NCBI GenBank assembly: GCA_015065285.1
Contig: SVQP01000014.1
Location: 1 to 41,587, forward strand
Length of the DNA stretch: 41,587 nt
Source: Oscillospiraceae bacterium
GTDB taxonomy: Bacteria > Bacillota > Clostridia > Oscillospirales > CAG-272
Direction of reading: 5' to 3'
This document shows positions 1-6,334 of the stretch, in pieces. Position 1 is the first letter of the stretch, and every line of letters starts with the position of its first letter. The notes beneath the pieces were generated by a model. The model did no database searches and had not been told where the DNA came from. It saw only the letters and a program-made list of their open reading frames with translations. A program made the translations under genes and the position numbers.

Positions 1-50
1 ATTGTTACTTACTACCCGTAAACGGGTTCTCTTTGAGTTTATTATTTTCT

Positions 51-77
51 GTAGGGACAGGCGTCCCCGACTGTCCG
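51..77 (+). repeat. GTAGGG hairpin repeat, copy 1
   Basis: A 27-bp unit beginning GTAGGGAC and ending CTGTCCG. The arms GGACAG (55-60) and CTGTCC (71-76) pair. An inverted copy at 228-254 matches it at 26 of 27 positions, so copies 1 and 2 form a widely spaced inverted pair. Confidence 0.7.
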
Positions 78-227
78 TTTTAGAGTGAATTTAATTCTTG
101 CAAAAATTCGGGAGCAGCAATGTTTTCAAGGAAAACTTGCCTTCGAAGATAGCAAGCCACTCCCCTGCCGATTATACCTTAATGTCTATCCGCCAATCCA
201 AGACTTTGCTTTTGTCCTTTGTTTTCT

Positions 228-254
228 CGGACAGTCGAGGACGCCTGTCCCTAC
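228..254 (-). repeat. GTAGGG hairpin repeat, copy 2
   Basis: Inverted partner of the unit at 51-77, with a single difference in the loop region. Arms GGACAG (229-234) and CTGTCC (245-250) pair. It lies downstream of the lipid operon terminator. Confidence 0.7.
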
Positions 255-262
255 AAGATATC

Positions 263-303
263 ATTGCAGCAGGGCGGGACGTCGAGGCACCGTCCCCTGC
301 AAT
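263..303 (-). repeat. GTAGGG-family hairpin repeat, copy 3
   Basis: A 41-bp inverted repeat. The outer arms are ATTGCAG (263-269) and CTGCAAT (297-303). The inner arms GGGAC (276-280) and GTCCC (292-296) sit in the same architecture as copies 1 and 2 but have a different stem sequence. Confidence 0.6.
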
Positions 304-316
304 TTACCCGAAAGAC

Positions 317-351
317 AAAAGAGGTCTGCGCGTGCCGCGCAGACCTCTTTT
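317..351 (-). terminator. Terminator of the lipid operon
   Basis: Perfect 15-bp stem, 317-331 with 337-351, and a 5-nt loop. It starts 17 bp after the ACP stop codon on the minus strand. The minus-strand sequence after the stem is T-rich. It closes the six-gene minus-strand operon. Confidence 0.9.
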
Positions 352-368
352 CTTATGCAATTTCGCTC

Positions 369-590
369 TTATGCCTTTGTGGCAAGGTAATCGCACACGT
401 CCTTGACGGTTTCGAACTTGACGGGCTCGTTGAACTGGAAGCCGAATGCGGCTTCGATCTCCATAGCCAGCAGCATAACGGACAGAGAGTCCAGCTTGAG
501 ATCCTCCATCAGGCGGGTTTCGGGGGTGACGGAGCTGACGTCAATTCCGGGATTGACTCTGCCAATGATTTCGGTGAGTTTTTCGATCAT
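369..590 (-). CDS. Acyl carrier protein
   Basis: A 73-residue acidic protein, the usual ACP length (about 75-80). It carries fatty acyl chains as thioesters on a phosphopantetheine arm. The attachment site is Ser35 in the LDSLS motif at the start of helix II, followed by the typical MEIEAAFGF stretch. An AAAGGA ribosome site lies 8-10 nt before the ATG. It is the last gene of the tetR-fakA-plsX-degV-GNAT-ACP operon, 15 nt after the acyltransferase stop, and is followed by a strong terminator. Because it is encoded with a lipid kinase and an acyltransferase rather than with fab genes, it may be a dedicated ACP rather than the housekeeping AcpP; that is inference. ACP identity is secure. Confidence 0.93.
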   Translation of the reverse strand: MIEKLTEIIGRVNPGIDVSSVTPETRLMEDLKLDSLSVMLLAMEIEAAFGFQFNEPVKFETVKDVCDYLATKA

Positions 591-605
591 GAGATTATCC
601 TTTCG

Positions 606-1736
606 TTACAATGTTTTGATATAGGAACGGCGGCGCTTATGCAAAGTGGAGTCGAAATACTTCCACTGCGCCATGACTTGGGTATTGGTTTCCAGATTGA
701 GATTGGTTTCAGCATACTCGATCTTGCCGCTTGAAAGAATCTCGTTGAGCTGTCGGAGCATGACGGCATTGACGCCCGAGTTCTGATATTCGGGCAGCAC
801 GCCGATCAAGCCGAGATCCAGCGTTTTGGGATGGTTTGCAGCGTGCAGCACCTTGCACACGGTGGGCAGCGTCAGTCTGCCACCGCTCTTTTGCAATGCT
901 TTTCCGATGCCCGGAATGCAGAGCGCAAAGGAAACCACACGCTCATTCTTATCGCAAATGACTACAAGACACTCCTTGTTGAGGATCAGCATGAACTGAT
1001 CGATCATCTGCTGCTTCATATTCTCGGTAAACGGCACCGTACCGTACAGGTGACGGTAGCATTCGTCCAGACAGTCGAAAACACTGTCCTTATAGGTCTC
1101 GATGTACTGCTTTTTGGACATTTTGGAGCTATCCACCACGTGCAAGCCCGAAAGCTCCAGCGCACGCTCAGCAACCTTGGCGATCATGGGATTGGGCTCT
1201 TTGGCGGCACGCAGCCTGAATTCCAGCCAGTCGATCTCCTTGCCGTAGCCGCAAGATTCGAGCAGCACGGGATAATAGTCGTAATTATACTGCTCCTCAA
1301 AGGTGGAAAGCTGATCAAATCCCTCGATCAGCATGCCCTCACGCTCCAGATCGCTGTATCCGAGCGGTCCGCAAACCGTATCCATTCCCTGTGCAAGTGC
1401 CCAGTTTTCCACAGCACCGAACAGCGCCTTGGCAACGTCCACGTCATTGATCGCATCAAAGCGGGTAAATCGCACGCGCTTCTCGCTTCGCAGCTCGTTG
1501 GACTGGCGCTGCAGAATGCCCTGAATGCGCCCTACGATGCGTCTTCCCTGCTTGGCAAGAAAGAACACGGTCTCGCAGGTATCGCTGTAAGCATGCTTTT
1601 TTTTGAACTGTGCCATTTCGTCACCGTAAAGTGGTGGCACGAAATAAGGATTGTTTTTATAAAGCTTGAGCGGAAAATTGACAAATGCTTTTCTTTGCGA
1701 CGGTGTCTTTACCTCGATGATATTTATGCTCTGCAT
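606..1736 (-). CDS. GNAT-superfamily acyltransferase (YghO-like)
   Basis: A 376-residue protein. Its N-terminal half has the features of a large GNAT-like family: a PPL.GDE segment near residue 35, then FFLAKQGRRIVGRIQGI around 78-94, matching the beta-strand pair that leads into the acyl-CoA/ACP binding region. The C-terminal half (about 245-376) contains a second acetyltransferase-like fold with GLIGVLPEYQNSGVNAVML, which resembles GNAT motif A, so two GNAT lobes are likely. Substrate is unknown. The gene lies 5 nt after degV and 15 nt before an ACP gene, so an acyl-ACP donor and a lipid or amino-lipid acceptor are attractive. Some bacterial N-acyltransferases of lipid synthesis, including ceramide synthases, belong to this superfamily (from memory). 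No signal peptide or TM segment is seen. Family call firm, substrate speculative. Confidence 0.75.
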   Translation of the reverse strand: MQSINIIEVKTPSQRKAFVNFPLKLYKNNPYFVPPLYGDEMAQFKKKHAYSDTCETVFFLAKQGRRIVGRIQGILQRQSNELRSEKRVRFTRFDAINDVDVAKALFGAVENWALAQGMDTVCGPLGYSDLEREGMLIEGFDQLSTFEEQYNYDYYPVLLESCGYGKEIDWLEFRLRAAKEPNPMIAKVAERALELSGLHVVDSSKMSKKQYIETYKDSVFDCLDECYRHLYGTVPFTENMKQQMIDQFMLILNKECLVVICDKNERVVSFALCIPGIGKALQKSGGRLTLPTVCKVLHAANHPKTLDLGLIGVLPEYQNSGVNAVMLRQLNEILSSGKIEYAETNLNLETNTQVMAQWKYFDSTLHKRRRSYIKTL

Positions 1737-1741
1737 ACGAA

Positions 1742-2644
1742 TTATTCCAAGGGCTCGTCGTCACGACGCAAGAACAGAAGACCGTAGCCTGCCAGCCAAG
1801 GACCGTTGTGGCAGCCGCTGACGGGAGAGGTGATCACAGGCTCGTGGTTGGTATGAATATCGTATTTCTTTTCGATCTCTACCAGCTCCTTGAGCAAAGA
1901 GGGTCCTGTGTAGGTGTGCCAGAGCAGATAATCCTCGGGAGCGCGATCACCGATCATTTCCTTCAGAATCTCGCAGGTCTTTGCCAGTGCCTTCTTGGGA
2001 GTACGAACGCTTTGCAGTGCGCACAGCTCACCGTCATGGGTGAAATGCACGACGGGGCAGATATTGAGCATCTTACCCATCAGAGCCTTACCGCCCTTGA
2101 GTCTGCCGTTGTAGATCAGGTAATCCAGCTTTGCGTCAACGCCAAGGAATTCCTGGTGCTTCATCATCCAATCAATTTCCTTGAGAATGGTCTCGGTGTC
2201 AATACCCTTCTGAATCATCTCGTGAGCCTTGATTGCCAGCAGACCCTCACCAAAGCAGGTGATCTTGGAGTCGATGACGATGATGTTCATCTTATCCTTG
2301 AATTCTTCAGCAGTCAGACGGATCAGGTTGCAGGTGCCGCCCAGATACGAGCTGAGCGCGATGACGATAATTTCACGGTAACCATCGTCGTATGCCTTCT
2401 GGAAATGCTCTCTGATTGCCTCGGGGCTGGGCATTGCGGTCTTGGGAAGATTGTTCTTGGGATCCTCCAGCACCTCAAGATCACGGTAGAACGCATCGGG
2501 GTCAAGGTTCAGACCCTCAAGATATTCGTTACCCTTGAAATGTACGTGAATACGGATGATATCAATGTCGTATTGCTTGTAGCGGTCGGGAGCGTATTCG
2601 ATACAGCCCGTAGAGGTGCACATGACTTTTCTTTTGATTTCCAT
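1742..2644 (-). CDS. DegV family fatty acid-binding protein (FakB-like)
   Basis: A 300-residue DegV protein, close to the usual 280-290. DegV/FakB proteins hold a fatty acid in a deep pocket and present its carboxylate to FakA. Visible motifs are an N-terminal CTSTGCI (where the family usually has TDS.ADL), SSYLGGT around residue 98, LDYLIYNGRLKGG around 173, LLNI-type MLNICPVV, and a C-terminal HNGPWLAG (family: H.GPG..G). The Ser/Thr pairs that contact the carboxylate appear kept, but the first motif is unusual. AAGGAG lies before the ATG. It sits between plsX and the GNAT gene in an operon that also encodes FakA, which supports a FakB role. Confidence 0.88.
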   Translation of the reverse strand: MEIKRKVMCTSTGCIEYAPDRYKQYDIDIIRIHVHFKGNEYLEGLNLDPDAFYRDLEVLEDPKNNLPKTAMPSPEAIREHFQKAYDDGYREIIVIALSSYLGGTCNLIRLTAEEFKDKMNIIVIDSKITCFGEGLLAIKAHEMIQKGIDTETILKEIDWMMKHQEFLGVDAKLDYLIYNGRLKGGKALMGKMLNICPVVHFTHDGELCALQSVRTPKKALAKTCEILKEMIGDRAPEDYLLWHTYTGPSLLKELVEIEKKYDIHTNHEPVITSPVSGCHNGPWLAGYGLLFLRRDDEPLE

Positions 2645-2671
2645 AATTGACTCCTTAATATTCTCTGAATG

Positions 2672-3655
2672 TTATCTGTGATCCTTGCCGTCAAACATTG
2701 CCTTGTTTCTGGCAACGTTGAGCATAATGGCAGAGGTATTCTTGATCGAATCTGCGTTTGCGGCACCGTGTGCCTTGATGATGGGCTTGCCTGTGCCAAG
2801 CAGCTGCGCACCGCCCAGCGAATTGAAATCGTAAATGCTCATCAGATAGCCGACAAGCTTCATGATCTCGGGGTTGCCGGTCTTTTTGCCGTATACCACG
2901 ATATCGGTAATAATTCTCTTGGCAATGCCCTCGGAATTCTTGAGCACCTGGTTGCCTGCAAAGCCATCTGCTACCAGCACGTCGCAATCACCCGAGAGTG
3001 CGTTGGTGCCCTCGATATTGCCAACGAAATTGAGCTCGGCATCTGCCTTGAGCAGTACGTGCGTTTCCTTGACCAGCTTGTTGCCCTTGGTCTCCTCTGC
3101 ACCGTTGGAAAGAAGTCCTACGCGGGGATTCTCAATGGCGTAGCACTGCTTCATCAGATCAGAGCCCATGTGTGCGAATTCCACCAGCATGGATGCGGTG
3201 CAATCGATATTGGCGCCCGTATCCACAAGGCAGGTAAAGCCGCCCTTTGCTGCGGGCAGAATGGCTGCCAGCGCAGGTCTGCGCAAGGGCTTGGCGGGCA
3301 CGTAGCGGAGTGCGCCCGCAATCAGCGCACCGGTGCTGCCTGCATTGATCAGACCCAGCAGATCATCGCGTGCGGCAAGTGCCTGCAGCGCCTTGACCAA
3401 CGAGGAATCGGTCTTTTTGAAAATGGCTTCCATGGGGTTATCGTAATTGGTGATGGTATCGGGCGCGTGCACGATCTCGATTCTGTCGTGGTCGTACTCT
3501 GCCTTTGCAAGCTCTGCTTTTATCACTTGGCTGTCACCGAACAGCACGATCGAGAGCTCGGGGTTCTCGGCAAGCGCCATCAAAGCACCCTGTACGATGG
3601 TAGCGGGTCCCTTGTCGCTGCCTTGCGTGTCGATTGCGATTTTGTAAGTAGCCAT
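2672..3655 (-). CDS. plsX: Phosphate acyltransferase PlsX
   Basis: A 327-residue cytosolic enzyme that interconverts acyl-ACP and acyl-phosphate for phospholipid synthesis. Length and order of motifs match PlsX: an N-terminal AIDTQGSDKGP, NAGSTGAL near residue 115, a VADGFAGN segment near 230, and GGAQLLGTGK.IIKAHG near 285. The first motif deviates from the usual LDAMGGDHAP, so this is a divergent member. AAAGGAG lies 6 nt before the ATG. The neighbours fakA (upstream) and degV (downstream) make or accept the same acyl-phosphate intermediate, so the operon forms one pathway. It could be a specialised paralogue, with a housekeeping plsX elsewhere. Confidence 0.9.
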   Translation of the reverse strand: MATYKIAIDTQGSDKGPATIVQGALMALAENPELSIVLFGDSQVIKAELAKAEYDHDRIEIVHAPDTITNYDNPMEAIFKKTDSSLVKALQALAARDDLLGLINAGSTGALIAGALRYVPAKPLRRPALAAILPAAKGGFTCLVDTGANIDCTASMLVEFAHMGSDLMKQCYAIENPRVGLLSNGAEETKGNKLVKETHVLLKADAELNFVGNIEGTNALSGDCDVLVADGFAGNQVLKNSEGIAKRIITDIVVYGKKTGNPEIMKLVGYLMSIYDFNSLGGAQLLGTGKPIIKAHGAANADSIKNTSAIMLNVARNKAMFDGKDHR

Positions 3656-3667
3656 ACTCTTCTCCTT

Positions 3668-5323
3668 TTATTCAACGGCGATGAGGTAGCGGTAAACCTG
3701 CTGGTCGCCCACAAACACATCCACGCTCAAATCTTCAAATGCTTCTTCAATTGCCTCTGTCATGGCGGTGCGCTCCTCCTCGGTCACGCCCTCGCCCACA
3801 AACAGCGTCAGGATCTCTCTGTCCTGTACGTCCTCAATGGCATTGATCATTTGGATCATTGCCTCGTACTCATCGGCACAGGAGCAAACCAGCTTGCCGT
3901 CCAGAATACCGATCGATTCGCCCTTGGTAACCGATACGTCACCGATTACGGTATCGCGAATGGCATAAGTGATCTCACCCGATGCAACCGCATCCTTGGC
4001 ATCGGTCATATCGGCAACCTGCTCATCCGCATCCTCAATGGCTGCATTGAATACTGCAAGTGCGGTATATCCCTGTGGGAAGGACTTGGTGGGCACAACG
4101 CGCACGTCTACGCCCTCGCAAAGGCTTGCCGCCTGCTGTGCGGTCAGCAGAATATTGCCGTTATTGGGCAGGATCAGCACCACGTCGGCATCCAGCTGCT
4201 CAATGGCATTGACAAAGTCCTCGGCGCTGGGGTTTGCGGTCTGACCGCCATCGATCACGATATCTGCACCCAGCTCGCCAAAGAGTGCGTGCATGCCGTC
4301 ACCGCTTGCCACCGTGATCACACCGTAGCGCTGGTGCAGTTTTTTCTTTTGCTTTGCAGCCTCGGTTCTCTCGGAGTGCTGCAGGCTCATGTTCTCAATT
4401 TTGACCTCAAGGTATTCACCATACTGCTGGCACAACAGCAGCACGTCTGCGGGCACCATGGTATGTGCGTGCACCTTGAGCACGTCCCCGTCGCGCAATG
4501 CCACGATCGAATTACAATCACGGGCTTCGAGCGCTGCGCGGAAGGCATCCAAATCAAACGCCTCGGGATCTCCCTTTGCGCGCTGCAATCTGACCAGGCA
4601 CTCGGTGCAATATCCCCATTCCAGAGGACTGTCGGTGGTGAACAGATCGTAATTGACCGCAGGCTTTGCTACGGTATCCTCCAGATGCTCGTAGTCGCCC
4701 AGGTCAATATCCTTGCCGGTCAGCGCATCGTACATGCCGACCAGAATAGCAAGATAGCCTGCTCCACCGCTATCCACTACGTCCGCCTGCGCAAGCACGG
4801 GCAGCATTTCCTTGGTTTTGAGCAGCGTTTCTCTTGCCTGCTCTATCAAGCCCTCAAACATCTGCTCAGCAGAGGTATTCTCGTTTGTGTGGCTGACCGT
4901 ATATTTCGCGCTTTCACGGAACACAGTAAGGATGGTTCCCTCCACGGGATTGGAGACTGCCTTATAAGCGCGCGTCACACCGCTCTGCAGGGCTGCTGCA
5001 AATTCTACGACGCTGACGCTCTGGCAATCCGCCATAGCAGCGGCTACGCCCGCTACGTACTGGGAAAGGATGACGCCCGAATTGCCGCGTGCTCCCAGCA
5101 CACAGCCGCGGGCAAACGTATTCATAATATCACCAACCGAGCTCTCTTTGCCAAGGCGCGCCATGCCGCCCTCCAGCGTTTTGGTCATGTTGATACCGGT
5201 ATCACCGTCCGGTACGGGAAAAACGTTAAGATCGTTGATCTCCTGCATATGTGCGCGAATGCCCTGAATGCCGCCGTGCAGCATGCTCTTGACTGCCGCG
5301 CCGTCCAAAATAAACGTTTCCAT
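3668..5323 (-). CDS. fakA: Fatty acid kinase FakA (DAK2 domain, YloV-like)
   Basis: A 551-residue protein of the YloV/FakA family (usual length about 550). It phosphorylates FakB-bound fatty acid with ATP. The N-terminal DAK2 domain (about 1-200) shows the Mg-binding motif VFPVPDGDTG with Asp39 and Asp41, and GARGNSGVILSQ near residue 90. A middle domain with EWGYCTECLV (near 255) and HAHT and a C-terminal DegV-like EDD domain (about 320-551) follow, as in known FakA. Two ATGs lie six bases apart; the GGAG (5331-5334) is only 1 nt from the upstream one (5327-5329) but 7 nt from that at 5321-5323, so I chose the latter. tetR lies 16 nt upstream and plsX 12 nt downstream. Confidence 0.93.
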   Translation of the reverse strand: METFILDGAAVKSMLHGGIQGIRAHMQEINDLNVFPVPDGDTGINMTKTLEGGMARLGKESSVGDIMNTFARGCVLGARGNSGVILSQYVAGVAAAMADCQSVSVVEFAAALQSGVTRAYKAVSNPVEGTILTVFRESAKYTVSHTNENTSAEQMFEGLIEQARETLLKTKEMLPVLAQADVVDSGGAGYLAILVGMYDALTGKDIDLGDYEHLEDTVAKPAVNYDLFTTDSPLEWGYCTECLVRLQRAKGDPEAFDLDAFRAALEARDCNSIVALRDGDVLKVHAHTMVPADVLLLCQQYGEYLEVKIENMSLQHSERTEAAKQKKKLHQRYGVITVASGDGMHALFGELGADIVIDGGQTANPSAEDFVNAIEQLDADVVLILPNNGNILLTAQQAASLCEGVDVRVVPTKSFPQGYTALAVFNAAIEDADEQVADMTDAKDAVASGEITYAIRDTVIGDVSVTKGESIGILDGKLVCSCADEYEAMIQMINAIEDVQDREILTLFVGEGVTEEERTAMTEAIEEAFEDLSVDVFVGDQQVYRYLIAVE

Positions 5324-5339
5324 TGTCATTCTCCAATCA

Positions 5340-5873
5340 TTAAGTCGTAGCCGTAACCAGTGTTCCGGTCATGCGTTCCATATAAGCTGCAATCGAGCTG
5401 ATGTCGGGGCGCTTATTCTCATCGCCCAGCAGCCACTGACCCAGCACGTGCACAAAGCCGCTGATCAAAAAGGTAGCAGCCATGCGCTTATCGGTGCTTT
5501 CGTAGCCATCGTAAGCCTGCATCAGCTTATCCTCCAGCTTTGCCATAAACGCCTCTGTTCTGCCACGGTAGACCTTGCGCAGCTCATCTGCCTGCTGCTC
5601 TACAGCCGAAAGCAGCCCCTGAACGTATGCCTTGGGGGTTTCAAACAGGCTCTTCTTTTCGGAGAACGCATTCATCAGCTTTTCAATACAATTCTCTTCT
5701 ATTTCGTTTGCAAGTGCCAGCGAATCCACGTAGTGCTTATAAAATGTGGTTTTATTGATCATGGCACGCTCGCAAATATCCTTGACCTTGATCTTTTCGG
5801 GCATGTACTGATCACGTAAGGACAAGAATGCCTGCTTGATCTGCTGCTTGGTTTTGATAATTCTGAGATCCAT
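5340..5873 (-). CDS. TetR/AcrR family transcriptional regulator
   Basis: A 177-residue one-component repressor. The N-terminal HTH (about residues 8-50) contains IKVKDICERAMINKTTFYKHY, a very typical TetR recognition helix region. The rest is an all-alpha ligand domain without recognisable specificity. A longer frame extends upstream, but the ATG at 5871-5873 is preceded by AAAGGAGC, and the upstream part would read through the inverted repeat, so this start is favoured. It is the first gene of the fatty acid operon. Its promoter (6206-6234) overlaps a palindrome typical of TetR operators, so autoregulation, perhaps by an acyl ligand, is likely (inference). Confidence 0.9.
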   Translation of the reverse strand: MDLRIIKTKQQIKQAFLSLRDQYMPEKIKVKDICERAMINKTTFYKHYVDSLALANEIEENCIEKLMNAFSEKKSLFETPKAYVQGLLSAVEQQADELRKVYRGRTEAFMAKLEDKLMQAYDGYESTDKRMAATFLISGFVHVLGQWLLGDENKRPDISSIAAYMERMTGTLVTATT

Positions 5874-5886
5874 CTTTTGCTCCTTT

Positions 5887-6170
5887 CTTAGCCGAACGGG
5901 AATCGAACCAAGTTGGTTTTGACGTGCAGATTTTCCCCATCCCTGCATCTTTTCTCTTGGAAATACCGCCTGTATATCCTGCAAGAAAAGCTATTGGGCT
6001 GAGAAAAATCTGCTGCGTCAAAACTGCTCGCACCCGCCGGCGAATGCATTTTTGATAGATTTTGGTGAGATTTTGCGAAGCAAGATACCAATCTTGCGAG
6101 TGAAAGCTCGCCGGAAGATGCGAAAATGCATCGTCGTCGGGCAATTTGGTTCGACTCCCGTTTGGCTAAG
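5887..6170. repeat. 284-bp branched inverted-repeat element in the tetR leader
   Basis: Outer arms at 5887-5911 and 6146-6170 pair over 25 bp with two mismatches. Inside, 5917-5934 pairs with 6005-6023 (one bulge), and 6033-6052 pairs with 6123-6141 (AAAATGCAT core). A small hairpin at 6080-6097 (GCAAGAT, ACCA, ATCTTGC) caps the second arm. The three helices follow one another with few unpaired bases, giving a three-way junction. The outer arm contains GGTTCGANTCCC, which looks like a tRNA T-loop, but the T-stem does not form, so it is not a tRNA. It lies between the tetR promoter and ribosome site and would be transcribed as leader RNA. It could be a MITE-like dispersed repeat or a structured RNA. 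Confidence 0.8.
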
Positions 6171-6190
6171 CAGTCAAAAAATAATCAACT

Positions 6191-6228
6191 AAAGTTGCTT
6201 ATCCAATTATAGTCGCTTAAGCAACTTT
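6191..6228. promoter_or_regulatory. Probable TetR operator overlapping the tetR promoter
   Basis: An 11-bp perfect inverted repeat, AAAGTTGCTTA (6191-6201) and TAAGCAACTTT (6218-6228), flanks the -10 box. The right half also belongs to a 14-bp near-palindrome centred on CTTAAG (6212-6225) that fills the -35/-10 spacer. Repressor bound here would block the minus-strand promoter. Confidence 0.75.
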
Positions 6229-6234
6229 TGTCAA
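6206..6234 (-). promoter_or_regulatory. Promoter of the tetR-fakA-plsX lipid operon
   Basis: On the minus strand TTGACA (6229-6234) and TATAAT (6206-6211) with a 17-nt spacer, a perfect sigma-A consensus. Transcripts would carry a leader of over 300 nt that includes the branched inverted repeat. Confidence 0.9.
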
Positions 6235-6263
6235 GAGTTTTTCGAAAAAATACACCACATTTA

Positions 6264-6291
6264 TTGACGATTGGTGAAAATATGATATAAT
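6264..6291 (+). promoter_or_regulatory. Promoter of the GH43-glnA operon
   Basis: TTGACG (6264-6269), a 16-nt spacer and TATAAT (6286-6291). It lies 30 bp from the divergent tetR promoter, so the two units share a short control region. AGGGGGAAAAGG precedes the ATG. Confidence 0.8.
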
Positions 6292-6334
6292 ATTCATATA
6301 TACTTTAATATATCAAAGCAAAGGGGGAAAAGGC

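Larger units (their letters stand above)
1..316. other. Gene-free region with hairpin repeats
   Basis: I see no convincing coding sequence here; the open frames are short and lack ribosome binding sites. The stretch contains three copies of a short GTAGGG-type hairpin repeat (listed separately) and a small hairpin at 14-27 (ACCCGT, AA, ACGGGT) followed by a pyrimidine-rich run. That hairpin could be a weak terminator for a plus-strand gene to the left of the window. The rest shows nothing I can name. Confidence 0.7.

Noticed and set aside
14-27. Intrinsic terminator at the left edge
   Set aside because: The hairpin is only 6 bp with a mixed pyrimidine tail, and the gene it would serve is outside the window; too weak to list.
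2669-5350. An 893-codon open frame on the plus strand opposite fakA and plsX
   Set aside because: It mirrors two clearly conserved minus-strand genes, has no ribosome site or promoter and shows no recognised domain; a shadow of biased codon use.
5888-6170. tRNA gene or att site at the GGTTCGANTCCC sequences
   Set aside because: The T-loop-like sequence occurs twice, inverted, but no T-stem, anticodon arm or acceptor stem can be folded. No integrase or phage gene is near.
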